DNA from: Verrucomicrobiota bacterium
GTDB lineage: Bacteria > Verrucomicrobiota > Verrucomicrobiia > Chthoniobacterales > JAFAMB01
Assembly: GCA_019239825.1 (NCBI GenBank)
Contig: JAFAZK010000280.1
Span: 28,214-92,213 of the forward strand
DNA: 64,000 nucleotides
Reading direction: 5' to 3'
The translations under genes and the position numbers were made by a program. Numbering within the stretch: position 1 is the stretch's first letter; every line of letters starts with the position of its first letter. Positions 55,556 to 64,000 of the stretch are shown here, piece after piece. The notes beneath the pieces were generated by a model that made no database searches, was not told the DNA's origin, and was given only the letters and a program-made list of their open reading frames with translations.

Positions 55556-57478
55556 ATGTCCTCAAATTCCGCCTCACTCGTTCACTTGCCCGAGGATCCT
55601 CTGAAGGATCTGATTAACGAGAATTTCATCCAATACGCTTCGTACGTTATCCGGGATCGGGCGATTCCGCAGTTGGAAGACGGGCTTAAACCGGTGCAAC
55701 GCCGAATCCTGCATGCACTTTATGAGAAAGACGATGGGCGATTCAACAAAGTCGCCAACATCGTCGGCCACTGCATGCAGTATCATCCGCACGGTGACGC
55801 ATCGATCGAAGATGCCTTGGTTAATCTCGTTAACCGGACTTACCTGATCGAGGGACAAGGGAACTTCGGGAATACTCTTACTGGGGACCCGGCTGCAGCT
55901 TCTCGATACATCGAATGCCGGCTAACTGATCTGGCCAGAAACGAGTTATTCAACCCCAAGCTCACCGAGTACGTCCCCAGCTACGACGGCCGGAATCAAG
56001 AACCGGTGATGTTGCCGAGCAAATTGCCGCTGATTTTGATGCTTGGCTCGGAAGGGATCGCCGTGGGGTTATCGACCCGGATTCTGCCTCATAACTTTGT
56101 CGAGTTACTCAAGGCGCAAATTGCTATTCTCGAAAACAAAAAATTTCGAGCCGTTCTTCCGGATTTCCCTCAGGGCGGTCTCATGGACGCCAGCGAGTAC
56201 GATCGAGGAAACGGCAAAGTCAAAGTCCGGGCTAAGATCGAAAAACGAGACCACAACCGGCTGATTATTCGCGAGATCCCATTTAGTACCACGACAGAAT
56301 CAGTGATCAGTTCGATCGAGGATGCGGTCAGGAAAAAGAAGGTCAAAATTCGCTCGATCAACGACTTCACGGCTGCGGCGGTTGAAATCGTGATTACGCT
56401 GTCTCCGGGTGAAGATCCGGATAAAGCGATTGCGGCTCTCTATCACTTCTCGCAGTGCGAAGTGGTTCTGCACTCGAACATAGTAGTGATCCAGGGAGAA
56501 CGTCCCGTTCAACTCGATGTTGAGCAAGTTCTCCGGACTAACACGGAACAATTAGTCAGCCTGTTGAAGCGCGAACTTGAGATTCGCAGAGACGAACTCA
56601 CTGAGGAGCTACATCGAAAGACGCTCATCCAACTCTTTATTGAGCACAGGATCTACAAGCGGATCGAAGATTGCGAAACCTATGAAGATGTCCAGCAAAC
56701 CGTGTTGCGAGGTCTGCGGGCTCTAAGAGTAGAATTGACCCGCGAGATCACTATTGACGACGTGGAGATGTTGCTCGGACTCCAAATCAAGCGGATCTCG
56801 AAATTCGATCTACAAAAGAACGAGGACGATAAACTCAAGATCGTAGAAGACCTCAAGGAGGTTCGTAAGAACCTTCGGCAACTGACTACTTATGTCATAG
56901 GCTATCTTGAAGGCCTGATCGAACGTTACGGCAAACAGTACAAACGCCGGACGCAATCAACGACCGCCGAAGAGATCGATGTCCGGGAGTTGACCGCCAA
57001 CGAATTGGCGATCGTCTATGATCGGGAACGCGGTTTCCTTGGTTCGGAGGTCAAGGGCGAAGCCGCATTTCGCTGTTCACCGCTGGACCGGTTATTGGTC
57101 GTTTGGAAAAACAGTCGATACCAAATGATTCCACCGCCCGACAAGTTGTTCGTGGACAAGGACGTTGAGTATTTCAACATCTATGAACGGGAAAAGATTT
57201 TTACCGTTGTTTACAAAACTCCGAAGGCGACATTCATCAAACGCTTTGCCTTTGGCGGTGCGATTATGAATCGCGATTACTTTTGTGCCCAGGAGGACGC
57301 GGAGATTAAATTCATTACTGATCGACCGGTGACCGAGCTTCGCCTGAAATACCGGCATGCCAAAGGGACGCGTGTTGATGAGCAAACGCTCGCGATGAAA
57401 GATATCCAGATCCGAGGTCCGAAGTCGCGGGGCATCCAGGTCACCAAACGGACGGTTACCAGCGTAAATGGTCGGTAG
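55556..57478 (+). CDS. parC: Type IIA DNA topoisomerase subunit A (ParC/GyrA-like)
   Basis: YASYVIRDRAIPQLEDGLKPVQRRILHALYEKDDGRFNKVANIVGHCMQYHPHGDASIEDALVNL. Confidence 0.92.
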   Translation: MSSNSASLVHLPEDPLKDLINENFIQYASYVIRDRAIPQLEDGLKPVQRRILHALYEKDDGRFNKVANIVGHCMQYHPHGDASIEDALVNLVNRTYLIEGQGNFGNTLTGDPAAASRYIECRLTDLARNELFNPKLTEYVPSYDGRNQEPVMLPSKLPLILMLGSEGIAVGLSTRILPHNFVELLKAQIAILENKKFRAVLPDFPQGGLMDASEYDRGNGKVKVRAKIEKRDHNRLIIREIPFSTTTESVISSIEDAVRKKKVKIRSINDFTAAAVEIVITLSPGEDPDKAIAALYHFSQCEVVLHSNIVVIQGERPVQLDVEQVLRTNTEQLVSLLKRELEIRRDELTEELHRKTLIQLFIEHRIYKRIEDCETYEDVQQTVLRGLRALRVELTREITIDDVEMLLGLQIKRISKFDLQKNEDDKLKIVEDLKEVRKNLRQLTTYVIGYLEGLIERYGKQYKRRTQSTTAEEIDVRELTANELAIVYDRERGFLGSEVKGEAAFRCSPLDRLLVVWKNSRYQMIPPPDKLFVDKDVEYFNIYEREKIFTVVYKTPKATFIKRFAFGGAIMNRDYFCAQEDAEIKFITDRPVTELRLKYRHAKGTRVDEQTLAMKDIQIRGPKSRGIQVTKRTVTSVNGR

Positions 57479-57650
57479 GGAGGGATCTCGTCCTCCCTTC
57501 GTGGGCGTCGCATTCGACGTTCGGTGGGGATAGGGCGTGCCTGACCGGAAATTGGGAACAGGGAACATTGTTTGCCACAACCGCGACGCCCGGAAACGGT
57601 GTTACGGGAATGGGATGCGGCACGTCTAGGAACCGGTCACAGGCCCAAAG

Positions 57651-57741
57651 GGAGCCGCGGCTAACAACGCGATTCGGACGAAAGACGCCGCGCGTGGGGT
57701 AAATTACCGCGGTAGGGTCACGCGGAATGCGGCTCCCCTCC
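57651..57741. repeat. Degenerate/short family A element
   Basis: GGGAGCCGCGGCTAACAACGCG ... GCGGCTCCCCTCC. Confidence 0.6.
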
Positions 57742-57752
57742 GTTCGCGGCGC

Positions 57753-59573
57753 TCACGGCGTTGCCGGCGTTCCCGGCGCTCCCACGGGATACATCTTGCC
57801 AAGCTCTTCGGCAACGGTGGCGATCTTTTCCGGTAAACCGGGGCGAAGCGTCGGGGCTTCATGGGTAACGGCCAAGAAAGCGTCTTTCGCACCCGATAAG
57901 GTCAGAAATTCGTCTCCGATTTGATAGGTGCTCAGGCGAGTCGGGAGATTCGGATAGTCTTTGACCTTGTTGGGTAGCCGATCGTAAAGAAGCGCGTAGT
58001 CGCGGCGCGGTACCTGGAACAGGGTATGGAGACGTTGAGGCAACCGATCTGCCAAGACCGGGCCGAATTGCTGGACGATCAACGAATGCTCGATTCCCGG
58101 CAGGTTGGTGACTAATTCTGCGATGCGTGAAGCATCCAGGGTTTCCTCAGTAAAAAATTCGCTCTCCAGGACATAAGAATCCCAGGAGGCGGCGACCGGC
58201 GGCCCAGGATGGGAGATGACTAACGGAAGGTCCGGTTCGACCGGCGGTGCCGGGGGTGGGGGCGGGGTTACTGCTTTGGGCTCTTCTTTGGCAACCGTTG
58301 GTATAGGTATAAGTGGTACAGGTAGAGATCCTGCAGGTAAGGGTTTCTCCGACTCCTTAACGGTCGCTCGAGACTGCGCTTCAACTAGCTGCTTGCTGAC
58401 TTCCTCGTGCTGACGCTGAGTTAGTGCCAGAGCCTGTTTGGCCTCATCGACTTTTTGCAGCAGCTCGCTATAGCTTTCGCCGCTCTGCTTTATGTTCTCT
58501 TGCAGCACCGCGTGGTTTTGGTGCGCCTGATTTATTTGCTCCAACAGCTCTGCGTGGCTGAACCGAAGGCTGGTTAACCGCCCCTGCACATCTGAAAGCT
58601 CTGCTCCTGCATCCTGTTTTGCGGTATTCAAACGCTGATGATCCGAGCGCAACCGTTCACTCTCTTGTCGAAGCTGCGCGATCTCTTCGCGAGATTCGTC
58701 TAGCTGCCTCTGAAGTTGAGCGCGCTCGCTCACTTGCTCAGGAGTTGCCTTTGCAAGGGTGTTCTTTTCGTTGGTCAAAGACTCAACGTGTTGGTGAAGT
58801 ACAGAGACCTGCTGGATGATTGCCTCTCGAGCGGATAGACGCTGGTCGAGTTCGTCGCGGATGGGTTGCAGCTGCGCCAGCATCGATTCGCGTTCTCCAA
58901 GTAACCGAGTGATCTCTTTCTTCAACTCGCCCACTTGTGTCCTCATCAGACGGATCGTCTCCTGGGTCTCGCCCAACTCGGACATAGCCGATTGGACACT
59001 CCGCCGGGATTCCTCCAACTCGTGGCGCGTTTTGAACCAGGCCTCCTGGTGCTCGAGATGCTTGCCGCGTTCCTCCTGTAGCCTTTGCTGCGTCTGCGCG
59101 ATCTCATCCCGGAGCGACTCGTGTTCCCGCATCCGGGTTGCCAATTCGTCCTCGGCGCTCCGAATCTGATTCTGTATGGCAACATGCTCACGCTTGGCGT
59201 CATCGATCGCTTGCATGTTCGCCGACATTTGGCGTTGCAATTTCTCGTTCTCGACCCGGTTCCGCATCAAAGCGGAGAGACTGCTCAACAGATCTTCCTC
59301 AGTCTTCGAGATTACCGCTCTAGTGATATCGGGGTCCGAATGAAACCAGGGCATGTCGACCCGCGATGCACCTTCGGCAGGCTGTCTCGACGCCCGCAAT
59401 GAGCCTGTTGAAGGTGAGTGCTCTGAGCTTGTCGAAGGCCCGAGTTGCAGTTCGCTGGTTAGGTTTGTAGGGGGTAGATTCTCCGGTTCCGAAGGACTCG
59501 CTGGATGCGGATCGGGGGCCTCTGCCATAAAATCAACAGTTGCTAATTGGGTTTTTGGATTTTCCCCGACCAA
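57753..59573 (-). CDS. Hypothetical coiled-coil protein
   Basis: Long heptad-rich centre, Pro-rich linker, conserved-looking C-terminus. Confidence 0.75.
   Translation of the reverse strand: MVGENPKTQLATVDFMAEAPDPHPASPSEPENLPPTNLTSELQLGPSTSSEHSPSTGSLRASRQPAEGASRVDMPWFHSDPDITRAVISKTEEDLLSSLSALMRNRVENEKLQRQMSANMQAIDDAKREHVAIQNQIRSAEDELATRMREHESLRDEIAQTQQRLQEERGKHLEHQEAWFKTRHELEESRRSVQSAMSELGETQETIRLMRTQVGELKKEITRLLGERESMLAQLQPIRDELDQRLSAREAIIQQVSVLHQHVESLTNEKNTLAKATPEQVSERAQLQRQLDESREEIAQLRQESERLRSDHQRLNTAKQDAGAELSDVQGRLTSLRFSHAELLEQINQAHQNHAVLQENIKQSGESYSELLQKVDEAKQALALTQRQHEEVSKQLVEAQSRATVKESEKPLPAGSLPVPLIPIPTVAKEEPKAVTPPPPPAPPVEPDLPLVISHPGPPVAASWDSYVLESEFFTEETLDASRIAELVTNLPGIEHSLIVQQFGPVLADRLPQRLHTLFQVPRRDYALLYDRLPNKVKDYPNLPTRLSTYQIGDEFLTLSGAKDAFLAVTHEAPTLRPGLPEKIATVAEELGKMYPVGAPGTPATP
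59371..59438. repeat. In-frame palindromic repeat inside the coiled-coil CDS
   Basis: CCTTCGGCAGGCT ... AGCCTGTTGAAGG ... GAGCTTGTCGAAGG. Confidence 0.7.
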
Positions 59574-59842
59574 GAACGCGAAACCGTCAAAAGCCGGAGA
59601 TGTCCGTTATTAATATTACAGGCGGGCCCAGTGTGCGAGTACCAAAAGCGGCAGGGCGAAAATCCGGTTGCTGCTGTGCGAAATCGGTGGGGCTCCCGAA
59701 AAACCGCGCTCCGGCAAAATGTTGGCTCGTTCCGGAGCCTCTCCCCATCAAATTGTGACGCCGCCTCTGGTCCTTCTCGCCCTACTGCCTCGCCGCTTGA
59801 CGCGACCGCTCTTGCGGGCGATAACTTCCACTCCTAAGTACC

Positions 59843-59914
59843 GCCGGTGTAGCTCAGTGGTAGAGCAGCGCATTCGTAATGCGCGGGTCGTCGGTTCAAT
59901 CCCGACCACCGGCT
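59843..59914 (+). tRNA. tRNA-Thr (anticodon CGT)
   Basis: GCCGGTG acceptor pairs with CACCGGC; AGCTCAGTGGTAGAGC D arm; GCGCA-TTCGTAA-TGCGC anticodon arm; GGTTCAATC T loop. Confidence 0.95.
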
Positions 59915-60240
59915 TGCCCCTGTAACCTCTTTACCCAAGCGCTTTCCGGCTCTAGAAGCTGATTCACGGGCGATCCAACCCGGAAATCCTGATGCGACAG
60001 GTCGCGACAAGAAACGTCAATAAACGACGCGAAAGTTTCAAGTAGTTTCAAGTCGATTGATGATCGAGGGGGCTGGCATCAACAGCGACAGGCCGCGACG
60101 AAACCGCTTGCGAACAAGAAAATAACGATTATTAATCTTGGAAAGACAGGACGACGTCTGGTAGTTTGACGCTGGCCGGGCTTGACTCGGATAGCAGCAC
60201 GTCGCAGGTCCTGCCAAAAAGCGTTTGGCATGGGCTGGAG

Positions 60241-60269
60241 ATTCCTACCACCAAAAAATTGGTAGGAAT
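60241..60269 (+). promoter_or_regulatory. Hairpin sequestering the Shine-Dalgarno of the AlpA-like gene
   Basis: ATTCCTACCA-CCAAAAAAT-TGGTAGGAAT then TTTATG; the only purine-rich SD (AGGAA) lies in the 3' arm. Confidence 0.7.
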
Positions 60270-60272
60270 TTT

Positions 60273-60527
60273 ATGTCCAACGCAGTTTCGTCATCCGCGT
60301 TAGCGGATGCGCCGACGACGAGCAAGCCTCTGTTCGAGGATCCTCAGAGTCGCCTGCTTAGCAGTGCTGAGCTAGGCCAGTTTATCGGCAAATCAGGCCG
60401 AACCATCGAGCGGATGGTTAAGGCCAAGAAAATCCCGGCATACTTCATAAACGGAAGTTATCGGTTCTCGCTCGGCGATGTGCGGCGTGCTCTTGAGCGA
60501 TTCAAAATCAAGGAGGTCGCTCTATGA
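60273..60527 (+). CDS. AlpA/excisionase-like helix-turn-helix protein
   Basis: LLSSAELGQFIGKSGRTIERMVKAKKIPAYFINGSYRFSLGDVRRALERFKI; start just after the hairpin. Confidence 0.75.
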   Translation: MSNAVSSSALADAPTTSKPLFEDPQSRLLSSAELGQFIGKSGRTIERMVKAKKIPAYFINGSYRFSLGDVRRALERFKIKEVAL

Positions 60528-60784
60528 GGCCGCCGTCCAGAAAAGAAGAGCCCTCGACGCGGCCAAGCAATCGAGGGCGAAGAAGCAGAAAACTGAAGCG
60601 AGCTTATCGTCCTTGGAGATCTTTCGCAAGCAGTTACTCGCGCTTGCTATTTCAGCGGACGTATACTGGCCTGTTGAGACCGTTTCGTTGTTCTGGCTGC
60701 GGACTACTGGCTCTTGATCCGATTGGCTGGAACGGCCACCAGAGGCCCCTATGTGAAGTATGCTCTGAAGGAGGCCCGCTATGA
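60524..60784 (+). CDS. Hypothetical protein with possible zinc ribbon (CSGC ... CEVC)
   Basis: ATGA overlaps with neighbours at both ends; FRCSGCGLLALDPIGWNGHQRPLCEVC. Confidence 0.5.
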   Translation: MRPPSRKEEPSTRPSNRGRRSRKLKRAYRPWRSFASSYSRLLFQRTYTGLLRPFRCSGCGLLALDPIGWNGHQRPLCEVCSEGGPL

Positions 60785-61203
60785 GCACGGGTTTCAACCA
60801 GGCAATCATCCTCGGCAGACTCACGGCGCCGCCCGAGCAACTCACGACCAGAAGCGGCAAACTTTTTGTCAAAGCGACGCTAGCAGTTTCGGTGCGTCGT
60901 AAGAATGCCGAGGGAGTCGAGGAGGAGAGAACGAGCTTCATCCCTGCAACAATCTTCGGGCGACAAGCCGAGGTATTTCTAAAATACGTCCAGAAAGGCA
61001 ACCTCGTTCAGCTAGTTGGGCGGCTCGATACTAACGAGTGGAAGACTGACGCCGGCGAGAAACGTCTATCGATCTCGTTCGTTGTAGAGCAGCTGCATAT
61101 GCTACCAAGCGAATCCGCGCGACCAAAGCTGAAGACAGAAGAGAAGCGAGAGCGGGAACCAGAAAGGAAGGAGGCTAATGAGCCTGACGACATCCCGTTC
61201 TGA
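60781..61203 (+). CDS. ssb: Single-stranded DNA-binding protein
   Basis: FNQAIILGRLTAPPEQLTTRSGKLFVKATLAVSVRR ... LVQLVGRLDTNEW ... acidic tail ending DDIPF. Confidence 0.92.
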   Translation: MSTGFNQAIILGRLTAPPEQLTTRSGKLFVKATLAVSVRRKNAEGVEEERTSFIPATIFGRQAEVFLKYVQKGNLVQLVGRLDTNEWKTDAGEKRLSISFVVEQLHMLPSESARPKLKTEEKREREPERKEANEPDDIPF

Positions 61204-62230
61204 TCTCGATGCGGCGAAGGATCGGCTGCTTATACCTGAGCTTTGGCGGATCCTCAGTCTGCCTGGCGAACCGCCCACGCGCGACCAGCTAAAGTTCTCG
61301 AGTCCGCTTCGGACAGATGCTCACCCGAGTTGTTCTTTCTACCGCGGCTGCAAGCGGATGCGAGATTGGAGCACAGGGAAGGACTACGACGCGGTTGACT
61401 TTCTTGGCGAGGCTCTCGGTCTAAAGAACGGCGAAGCGATCCGGAAGTTCCTAGAGATCGCCGCCGGGAACGCCATCACGATCAATTACACTCCTGTTGT
61501 TCAACCACAGCCGAAGACCAAGGCGGAACGCCCCGTTCTTTTAGGGTTTAGGAAAGGAACTCTGGCCGAGCTCCAGCGAATAGCAGAAAGCCGAAAGATC
61601 GATGTCCGCGCGGTCGAGCTCGCTCAAGATCTTGGAACACTAAGAATCGGTGAAGTATGCGGATTCGAGTCATGGATCTTACTCGATGAAAGCGGGTTCT
61701 GCGCTGAAGCTAGACGCATCAGCCGCAAGCCATACCCGGCGATCACAACCGAAAAGATCAAGCTCGGTGAGCGAAAAGCTCACACGCTCCGGGGCAGTCG
61801 TAAGGATTGGCCAGTAGGGCTTCTACCAGCCAAGGAATATCGCCAGAGCGTCTCGACGTTCCTCTTAGTCGAAGGAGGTCCCGACTATCTTGCAGCGCTG
61901 CATTTCATCCTTCTACAGAAGCGAACTGAGATCTTGCCGGTGGCGATGCTCGGGAGAGGTCAAGGGTTAGGGCTTAAGGGGTTGTGTTCTGAAGCGGTTG
62001 AGCACTTCAGGTGCCGGCGGGTGCGGATGGTGCCTCACAACGATCCGGACGGTGGCTCTTATCTGAGCGCGGTCCGATGGGCGAAGCAGCTCCGGAGTGT
62101 GGGGGCCGATGTCGATGCTTTCCTCCTTAAAGGCTTAACAAAAACTGATCTGGCCCCGATCAAGGACTTGAACGAATGCGTTGAGATTTCGCCAGAGGAG
62201 GCTCGAAAGCTAAAGGAGCTCTTCCCATGA
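61178..62230 (+). CDS. Primase-like / TOPRIM-like protein of a mobile element
   Basis: N-term CHC2-like region lacking the zinc motif; TFLLVEGGPDYLAAL and HNDPDGGSYLSAVRWAKQL TOPRIM-like motifs. Confidence 0.7.
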   Translation: MSLTTSRSDLDAAKDRLLIPELWRILSLPGEPPTRDQLKFSSPLRTDAHPSCSFYRGCKRMRDWSTGKDYDAVDFLGEALGLKNGEAIRKFLEIAAGNAITINYTPVVQPQPKTKAERPVLLGFRKGTLAELQRIAESRKIDVRAVELAQDLGTLRIGEVCGFESWILLDESGFCAEARRISRKPYPAITTEKIKLGERKAHTLRGSRKDWPVGLLPAKEYRQSVSTFLLVEGGPDYLAALHFILLQKRTEILPVAMLGRGQGLGLKGLCSEAVEHFRCRRVRMVPHNDPDGGSYLSAVRWAKQLRSVGADVDAFLLKGLTKTDLAPIKDLNECVEISPEEARKLKELFP

Positions 62231-63639
62231 GTCAGGTCCGGACGCCGGAAGAATTGGAGAGGGAGGTTATTCCTAAAATGCGCGTCTCGCCGGGTGAAAG
62301 CGAGACCGCTTTCGCCGAGAGGCTCAATCAAGAATATCCCGATTTACAAAACGGCTCTCTCAATGAGCACGCAACCGAGCATCAATTAGCCAATTTGCTA
62401 AATGCTCAATTACCGCCTCTGCGATGTGTTGCCAAGGACTGGTACACGTATCGCAACGGGGTGTGGCGGAGGGGCACCAAGGATGTTTTCAGGCCGCAAG
62501 CGCTCGCAATCCAAAATTCTAGAAACAGGACCGACCGAAAAGCCGGGAACGTTCTCTGCCACTTGGAAAGCAATAGCCAAGTCAGGGAAGACGAGTTCTC
62601 GTCATTTCACAAATTCGATGGCGAATCGATCCTGATTAATTGCGCAAACGGAGTGCTACGAGTGACTGCGGATAGCGAAGAATTATTGCCGCACTCACCG
62701 GACCACCTCTTCGTCGGCCAAGCAGCTTCTCGGTTTGAGCCGTATGCGGAGGCGCCAACATTCGAAAAAGTTCTTTGTGAAGCTCTTCCTGATCCCGAGG
62801 ACGTCACCTTGTTTAGGCTGTTTGTCGGTTACACACTTTATCCTGGTTGTCCGTTTGAGGCATCCTTGGTCTGTTACGGTGACGGCGGGACTGGCAAGAG
62901 TACCATCGCGGACGGGGTGCGGGCTGCGCTGGGAGATGATCTTATCCGTTGCTTATCGCTGTTACAGATCTGTGATCCGAAGAGCTTTCACTTGGTTCAA
63001 CTCCGAAATGCCGCAGTGAACATCAGTACGGAGCTTGACGCGCTGCCGGTTGTTGGTGCCGAAAATTTTAAGCTCTTGGTAAGCGGTGAACAGGTCGCGG
63101 CAGACAGAAAGCACCAGGAGATGGTTTCGCTAAAAACAACGTGCAAGTTCTGGTTTTTGACCAACTATCTCCCGCGGTTTCAGCACGGAACGGACGCAGA
63201 GTTACGCCGTCTTCGGTTTCTGCGATTTGAGAAGCGGCCGGCAAAACCGGACCCAACTCTCAAGCCGCGGATTGCACTGGAGCGCGACGGCATTTTTCGC
63301 TTCGCAATCGATGGACTACGGTCATTGCTCACCCGTCAGGAGATACCGCATGGTGGCCACCGATCAAAAGAGACGCGAGAGCGCTTCAAAATCCAAAACG
63401 ACCCGCTTGCGGCATTTGTTCATTCTTGCTGCAAGATTGCGGTCGAGGAGGAGGCAATCAAAAGCGAGCTGTACGAGGAGTACAAAGGGTTTCTGTCCAC
63501 CAACGGTTTACCGGATCCGGCTAATGAATCGACGTTCTTCCGGGCGCTATACAATCGGTTCCCTGTTCGCGAGTTGCGGCGCCGAGATGGCAACCGGTTT
63601 ATTCGCAAGCTGACTGGGATCGGAGTTCGCTCGGAGTGA
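62227..63639 (+). CDS. Phage/plasmid primase, P4 family (SF3 helicase)
   Basis: CYGDGGTGKSTIADGVRAAL Walker A; TCKFWFLTNYLPRFQHGTDAELRRLRFLRFEKRP; D5_N-like N-terminus. Confidence 0.88.
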   Translation: MSQVRTPEELEREVIPKMRVSPGESETAFAERLNQEYPDLQNGSLNEHATEHQLANLLNAQLPPLRCVAKDWYTYRNGVWRRGTKDVFRPQALAIQNSRNRTDRKAGNVLCHLESNSQVREDEFSSFHKFDGESILINCANGVLRVTADSEELLPHSPDHLFVGQAASRFEPYAEAPTFEKVLCEALPDPEDVTLFRLFVGYTLYPGCPFEASLVCYGDGGTGKSTIADGVRAALGDDLIRCLSLLQICDPKSFHLVQLRNAAVNISTELDALPVVGAENFKLLVSGEQVAADRKHQEMVSLKTTCKFWFLTNYLPRFQHGTDAELRRLRFLRFEKRPAKPDPTLKPRIALERDGIFRFAIDGLRSLLTRQEIPHGGHRSKETRERFKIQNDPLAAFVHSCCKIAVEEEAIKSELYEEYKGFLSTNGLPDPANESTFFRALYNRFPVRELRRRDGNRFIRKLTGIGVRSE

Positions 63640-63642
63640 TCA

Positions 63643-64000
63643 GTGACAAACGCGAAGCTTCCCGCACTCCGCTCGCTTGGCGAGTTGGCCGATACAGAGC
63701 CCGTGATCGTTATCGACACTCGCGAGCAACAGCCATTGCCATTTTCGCGGCTCAAAACCCAGCGTGGCACTCTGATGACCGGAGACTATTCTGTCGCCGG
63801 TCTCGAATGCTTGTTTGCGGTCGAGCGAAAATCGATCTCCGATCTTGTCGGCTGTTGCATGGGCCAGAATCGAGAACGGTTCGAGCGTGAGCTTCACCGC
63901 CTTCGCGGTTTTCGGTTTAAGCGCTTGGTGATCGTCGGAACCGAAGCTGATTTGCAAGAAGGGCAGTATTGTTCAAACATCAACCCACAGGCGGTTATGG
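63643..64000 (+). CDS. ERCC4-domain nuclease (GTG start; runs off right edge)
   Basis: VIVIDTREQQPLPFSRLKTQRGTLMTGDYSVAGLECLFAVERKSISDLVGCCMGQNRERFERELHRLRGFRFKRLVIVG. Confidence 0.85.
   Translation, partial: MTNAKLPALRSLGELADTEPVIVIDTREQQPLPFSRLKTQRGTLMTGDYSVAGLECLFAVERKSISDLVGCCMGQNRERFERELHRLRGFRFKRLVIVGTEADLQEGQYCSNINPQAVM

Larger units (their letters stand above)
59915..64000 (+). mobile_element. Left part of an integrated element at tRNA-Thr (right end outside window)
   Basis: Directly downstream of a tRNA 3' end: AlpA-like HTH, SSB, TOPRIM-like protein, P4-family primase/helicase, ERCC4 nuclease in a tightly coupled same-strand run. Confidence 0.72.

Noticed and set aside
1-64000. 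CRISPR arrays, rRNA genes, IS elements with transposase
   Set aside because: None seen; only repeats are inverted-repeat families and duplications described above.

Overview
Chromosomal window from a bacterium that looks Verrucomicrobia-like (inferred from gene content and repeat style, not proven). Most of it is housekeeping: pfkA, dacA-like, two CNNM/CorC proteins, erpA-like, mutL, infA, carA, transaldolase, larC, rpsT, MTHFR/homocysteine methyltransferase, oppBC-like, parE/parC and tRNA-Thr(CGT). Two accessory regions stand out. (1) About 23.8-43.5 kb is a RiPP locus. It has a CCG-type LanM lanthipeptide synthetase, three tandem 44-aa precursor genes missing from the supplied ORF track (near-identical cores with one Cys each), and one NHLP-type precursor with a Cys-free core. 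It also has two NHLM ABC transporters (one with a C39 peptidase), HlyD, TolC, a receiverless sigma-54 activator with a candidate -24/-12 promoter and palindromic UAS in front of the precursors, a STAS/FHA-like protein, and an NtrC-like RR/HK pair. (2) From the tRNA-Thr (59.84 kb) to the right edge there is an apparent integrated element: AlpA-like, zinc-ribbon ORF, SSB, TOPRIM-like, P4-family primase/helicase and ERCC4 nuclease. The intergenic spaces carry many long inverted repeats in several unrelated families. The main one is a ~250-380 bp nested palindrome with GGGAGCCGC/GCGGCTCCC arms in at least 7 intact or partial copies. There is also a hairpin family whose two copies in the RiPP locus share a 22-nt stem geometry but differ at paired positions.
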